In this document: piece by piece, positions 61,076 through 64,000 of the stretch | Numbering within the stretch: position 1 is the stretch's first letter | How the letters are laid out: each line of letters starts with the position of its first letter | NCBI RefSeq assembly: GCF_014218725.1 | Contig: NZ_JABBJE010000005.1 | Coordinates: 152,054-216,053, forward strand | DNA: 64,000 nt | DNA from: Brevundimonas huaxiensis | GTDB lineage: Bacteria; Pseudomonadota; Alphaproteobacteria; Caulobacterales; Caulobacteraceae | Direction of reading: 5' to 3' | Notes under the pieces: model-generated | The model's input: the letters and a program-made list of their open reading frames with translations, nothing else | Told to the model about the DNA's origin: nothing | The model's database searches: none | Position numbers and translations under genes: made by a program

Positions 61076-61558
61076 GTGGATTTGAGATCACTAGGCCGCG
61101 CAGGTCGAATATCACGGCGCCAACTGATGCTCACCGCCGCGATGGCCGCCGTCGCTCCACGGGCCCTTGCCCAAACTCAATCGGGTAAAATTACCCCGGT
61201 CGCCGCCCGCCTTGTGGCGCTGAAGCCCTCGATCTTCGCCTCCGCCCAATCCGCCAATCGCGCCTATCTCACCTTCCTGTCACCCGACCGGTTGCTGCAT
61301 AATTTCCACAAGGCCGCTGGGTTGCAGCCTAAAGGCGCGGTGTACGGCGGCTGGGAGGCTCAGAGCATCGCCGGCCATACGCTGGGCCACTATCTAAGCG
61401 GCTGCTCACTGATCGTGGCGAACACCGGCGATCTGCTGCTCAGCCAGCGCCTGATCGACACCGTCGCAGAGATGGCGCGGATCCAAGCCGCGCATGGAGA
61501 CGGCTACGTCGGGGGAACGACCCTTTGGGGACAGACGGACGCGGTTGATGGCGCGTAA
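61076..61558 (+). pseudogene. GH127-type beta-L-arabinofuranosidase, truncated by IS5
   Basis: 160 residues remain of a protein usually several hundred residues long. A twin-arginine signal (SRRQLMLTAAMAAVAPRALAQ) is followed by RLLHNFHKAAGLQPKG, YGGWEAQSIAGHTLGHYLSGCSL and GDGYVGGTTLW, matching the N-terminal part of GH127/DUF1680 enzymes. The family similarity stops near 61530, where IS5-like sequence begins. The rest of the gene is absent downstream. It is a fossil of a pentose-glycoside locus. Confidence 0.78.
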
Positions 61559-61655
61559 GTAAGATCTGAGCGAAACGGAATGGCGGCTGATCGAGCCGCC
61601 GCTGCCAAACAAACCGCGAGGGGCGCCTCGGGTGCACAATGGTTGCCTGTGGTAA
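61548..61655 (+). pseudogene. IS5-family transposase N-terminal fragment with nonsense codon
   Basis: Translation gives MARK, a stop (TAA), then DLSETEWRLIEPPLPNKPRG and a further short APRVHNG stretch before another stop. DLSETEWRLIEPLLP is the start of many IS5 transposases. The TAA at codon 5 and the loss of all further sequence show it is dead. Confidence 0.75.
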
Positions 61656-61793
61656 TCAACGGGCGGATATGATGCCATTCGTGCTGTGGAGCTCGTTGAT
61701 CGTCCTCGTCTACGTCCTCTCCTATGCGGTCGGGATCGGGACGGCTCGACATTCGCTCCAGCGCGCTACAACCTGACAGCTGCCGTTCGGTCG

Positions 61794-62675
61794 TCAAACC
61801 TTGCGCGGTAGTAGAAGGAACACGATCCCGATCAGGAAAAGGCCGCTGCAGATCCAGCTGGCTTCCGGGCCTTGCGAGCCGCCTGTCAGAAGGTCAGGAC
61901 CTTGCGGGATCAGGTGGACCAGCAGGGCCGGCAAATCGACTACAAAGCCGGTGACTGGAACCCCGAACCCGATCGACAGCAACCAGTTCCAGCCGATGTG
62001 CCAGCCCATCACCCCCCAGATGTTTCCCGCCCGGATGGCCCATAGGCAGGCGAAAACCGAAAACAGGGCTGAGCCTAACATGTCCTGCCAGGCCTGCCCC
62101 GGGGACCAATGCAGGAAGGTGAAGACCAGGGTCGTGGCTACGACGGCTGCCAGCTGGCCCCACTTGCGGGTTACGACCGACAACAGCCAGCCTCGGAAAA
62201 TGAACTCCTCGACTCCGGCCTGGATTGCGAAGCACAGCAGCAGGATGGCCATGCTGCCGAGCGGTGCTGGCGAGGATAGAGCCGGCCCGAATTCGCCCAC
62301 CTGATAGCCACCAGCGAACCCGATGGAGGCGACGACCGTAGAGATGGTCACCCATCCGATCAAAAGGCCCCGAAACAGGGTCGTGAGGGGTGCCGGGCCG
62401 GTCAGGCCGACGGTCGACAGCGGACGCCGCTCGACCAGCCAAATCCAGGCAAGAACCATCAGGCCATTGAGGGCAAACGCGACCACGAGGTAGGCGTACA
62501 TGCCGTTGAGGCCGATCGGACCGCCCTCGGCATCTTCTAGCCCGAGACTTCTCAGCCAGGGCGAGGGTATCAGAACGGAGGCGATTACAAAGGCGATGAA
62601 CAGAAAGGGTGCGAGGATTCCCCAGGGAAGCCAGCCTTTGTGGGGTTCGGTTGAGAAGATCGTTTTTGAGGTCAT
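61794..62675 (-). CDS. CPBP-family intramembrane metalloprotease
   Basis: 293 residues, about eight transmembrane helices. CAAX/CPBP motifs are VEEFIFRGWL (EExxxR), VFTFLHW (FxxxH) and GWHIGWNWLL. These proteases include bacteriocin-immunity and prenyl-protease-like proteins. Only 22 bp separate it from the upstream AraC gene on the same strand, so the two form a unit. Substrate is unknown. It is remote from the lasso locus, so a link to immunity is not supported. Confidence 0.9.
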   Translation of the reverse strand: MTSKTIFSTEPHKGWLPWGILAPFLFIAFVIASVLIPSPWLRSLGLEDAEGGPIGLNGMYAYLVVAFALNGLMVLAWIWLVERRPLSTVGLTGPAPLTTLFRGLLIGWVTISTVVASIGFAGGYQVGEFGPALSSPAPLGSMAILLLCFAIQAGVEEFIFRGWLLSVVTRKWGQLAAVVATTLVFTFLHWSPGQAWQDMLGSALFSVFACLWAIRAGNIWGVMGWHIGWNWLLSIGFGVPVTGFVVDLPALLVHLIPQGPDLLTGGSQGPEASWICSGLFLIGIVFLLLPRKV

Positions 62676-62697
62676 GGGCCTGAGTAGGCCAACCGCT

Positions 62698-63519
62698 TCA
62701 AATGCGGATAGAATGATCGTGCGCGGCCGTGATGGCGTTCAGCCAAGCCATCGGCGCAAGGCCGTAAGCTTTCCGGAACTGGCGGCCGAAATGACTCTGG
62801 TCGGCGAATCCGCAGATGGCCGCCACCTGCGCGCCAGGTCGCCCCTGGATCAGAAGTCCGCGCGCCTTTTCCAAGCGGCGCAGGGTCAGGTACCTGTAGG
62901 GGCTGGAGCCGAACATGGCGCGAAAGTCTCGCGATAGCTGCCAACGGTCATGGCCCGTCGCCTGCTCCAGTTCCCGCAGGGAAAAGGTCTCGTCCAAGCA
63001 AGAGTCTATATACTCTCGGGCCAACCTCGCGGCCTCCCGGTTGGTGCGCCGGATCGGGTCGATACCGCCGGAAGCGGCTTCGAGCGCGCCCGCAATCTGA
63101 ACGAGGGCATCCTGGTATTCGAGTTGGGACAACAGACTGTCATAGTCCGCCAATAGGTTATTGACGGCCGCCGCGAGCCTCGGATCGGCCGAGAGTCCTC
63201 CTTCGATGAACGGCAGTGTCCGGCCGCCCAGGACATCCTGGATATCCATCGGTCGGATATAAGCCGTCCGATAGCGAAAGGTCCGGCCATCACCTGCGCG
63301 ACCATCGTGACGCTCGTCCGGATGAATCACAACCAACTGTCCCGGCAACGAGTGACGGGTCTCGCCGCGGTAGTCGAAACTCTGAACACCCCCGAGAGTC
63401 ACGCCGACGGCATAGATGTCGTGGCGGTGCGGTCCGAACGCCGCGCCCGTAAAACAGGCCTCGATCCGGTCGATGTACCCCGGCGCCCTGAACAGCCAGT
63501 TTTCCGAAGCCGCAGCCAA
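62698..63519 (-). CDS. AraC-family regulator
   Basis: 273 residues. An N-terminal cupin-like sensor domain (FGPHRHDIYAVGVTLGGVQSFDYRGETRHSLPGQLVVIHPDERHDG) is followed by a C-terminal double HTH (FSLRELEQATGHDRWQLSRDFRAMFGSSPYRYLTLRRLEKARGLL, AAICGFADQSHFGRQFRKAYGLAP). Start taken as TTG 63519; no upstream ATG in frame. Probably controls the protease gene downstream. Confidence 0.9.
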   Translation of the reverse strand: MAAASENWLFRAPGYIDRIEACFTGAAFGPHRHDIYAVGVTLGGVQSFDYRGETRHSLPGQLVVIHPDERHDGRAGDGRTFRYRTAYIRPMDIQDVLGGRTLPFIEGGLSADPRLAAAVNNLLADYDSLLSQLEYQDALVQIAGALEAASGGIDPIRRTNREAARLAREYIDSCLDETFSLRELEQATGHDRWQLSRDFRAMFGSSPYRYLTLRRLEKARGLLIQGRPGAQVAAICGFADQSHFGRQFRKAYGLAPMAWLNAITAAHDHSIRI

Positions 63520-63974
63520 ATCCGGTTCTTTCCCGTCTGTCCGTTTTCGACATCAAAGCACAGCCAGGACGGAAAAGAGCATGAATACGCCTTCACCTTC
63601 TGACCACTCACCTGAGAAAGGCTGGATCGGCAGTCCGGAGCGTGAAGGGCGGCGGAGTTATGCGACTCTAACCACGGGGCGGGGCCCGGAGTGGCAAGTC
63701 ATGAAGAAGCTCCGGTGAGCTGGCCCATCGGTTTGGGCTGATAAGACCGACAACACCAGCACGCCCAATAGCGGACGTTGCCAACCGCCGCCTTGAGTCA
63801 GGCCCAGCCATTCCACGACGGCGCAAATGCGCCATCAGCGGACTCTGGCTCAAGGCCGGGAAGCGGACCTTCGGCCTGATGCCGCTAAGACGTCCGCTTA
63901 CGACCGAGGCTGTGTGAAAACGCCTCCAGCTCGAGCGAATTAGCTTATTCTCCCGAGGTCAGCAGGAGGTGGGT
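63520..63974. other. Intergenic region leading to IS1182 left end
   Basis: No confident gene in 455 bp. Short frames do not show known domains. The last 65 bp are the outer part of the IS element at the window edge. Confidence 0.55.
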
Positions 63975-64000
63975 ATGGGCCGCTTCGTTCAGGGTGCAGA
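63909..64000 (+). mobile_element. Left end of an IS1182-type element (truncated by window)
   Basis: GAGGCTGTGTGAAAACGCCT near 63908-63927 resembles the IS1182 family terminus. It is followed by GGAGGTG and an ATG at 63975 that begins MGRFVQGA, close to the M-x-R-F-V-E-G-A/E start of IS1182 transposases. The element continues beyond position 64000. Completeness cannot be judged. Confidence 0.6.
63975..64000 (+). CDS. IS1182-type transposase, first 8 residues only
   Basis: Only MGRFVQGA is visible. A GGAGG lies 6-10 bp upstream of the ATG, and IS1182-like terminal sequence precedes it. The family call rests on this short start and the terminal sequence, so it is tentative. Confidence 0.5.

Noticed and set aside
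61669..61776. 35-residue hydrophobic plus-strand frame (starts MMPFVLWSS)
   Set aside because: Sits in IS5 scar debris, has no clear ribosome-binding site and no known match; could be chance.
61794..62675. CPBP protease as lasso immunity protein
   Set aside because: It lies over 30 kb from the lasso locus and pairs with an AraC regulator; the isopeptidase already explains self-handling of the peptide.
1..64000. CRISPR arrays, tRNA or rRNA genes
   Set aside because: No regularly spaced direct repeats, cloverleaf-type genes or rRNA-like sequence were seen on either strand by reading; a tRNA scan was not possible here.

Overview
The window is GC-rich DNA of an alphaproteobacterium. A Caulobacterales member (Brevundimonas/Caulobacter/Asticcacaulis-like) is the best guess. 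The reasons are the base composition, a trb-type conjugation module, and above all a lasso-peptide locus of the isopeptidase/FecI-FecR/TonB-receptor type known from that order. This placement is inference: there is no rRNA or other phylogenetic marker in the window. I see no tRNA, rRNA or CRISPR array.

Layout. (1) 1-6030: the end of a P-type conjugation module (trbL truncated by the window edge, trbF, trbG, trbI, traF-type peptidase, lytic transglycosylase), then three small cargo/control genes including an AlpA-type regulator. This is probably one arm of an integrative conjugative element. (2) 6.1-18.6 kb: a conflict/defence island. It has an AbiEi-like/HipA fusion kinase, a HEPN-like protein, a minus-strand three-gene module (membrane-anchored TerB-N/TerB/TerB-C protein, BrxD-like ATPase, Lhr/BrxHI-like helicase), a one-chain MNT+HEPN protein, a ribbon-helix-helix protein, a small membrane protein and an Abi_2 protein. 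Imperfect direct repeats lie at 8103-8170 and 18578-18660. (3) 18.7-30.9 kb: a lasso-peptide locus. ECF sigma, FecR, a TonB receptor with STN domain and a prolyl-oligopeptidase-type isopeptidase lie on the plus strand. Two tandem precursor genes, the fused RRE/transglutaminase-like B protein and the asparagine-synthetase-like C cyclase lie on the minus strand, with a Cro/CI regulator and two GntR regulators beside them. (4) 31.3-38.8 kb: a TetR-MFP-RND-outer membrane lipoprotein efflux operon, an SMR pump, an IS481 transposase remnant and an HxlR regulator.

(5) 39-60.7 kb: a large catabolic cluster. A co-directional minus-strand run encodes ALDH, SDR, class I fumarase/mesaconase, outer-membrane channel, AAHS transporter, family III CoA-transferase, Old Yellow Enzyme, zinc-type oxidoreductase and Zn alcohol dehydrogenase. 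A plus-strand group encodes LysR, CitE-like lyase and MFS. A CitF-like protein and a second LysR follow on the minus strand, then a second paralogous channel, a Tat-exported GMC oxidoreductase and a second ALDH on the plus strand. The fumarase/CoA-transferase/CitE/CitF set suggests conversion of a C5 dicarboxylate (mesaconate/citramalate type) to acetyl-CoA and pyruvate. Both channel genes share a 46-bp upstream element with a LysR-type T-N11-A palindrome, which ties the two halves into one regulon.

(6) 60.7-64 kb: a decayed edge with a 159-bp MITE-like element, a GH127-type glycosidase gene broken by an IS5 fragment, a CPBP protease/AraC pair and the left end of an IS1182-type element.

The most interesting items are the duplicated lasso precursor units with their own upstream elements, the TerB/BrxD/helicase module with an unusual repeat-bearing membrane N-terminus, and the CitE/CitF catabolic regulon without the usual citrate-lyase accessory genes.
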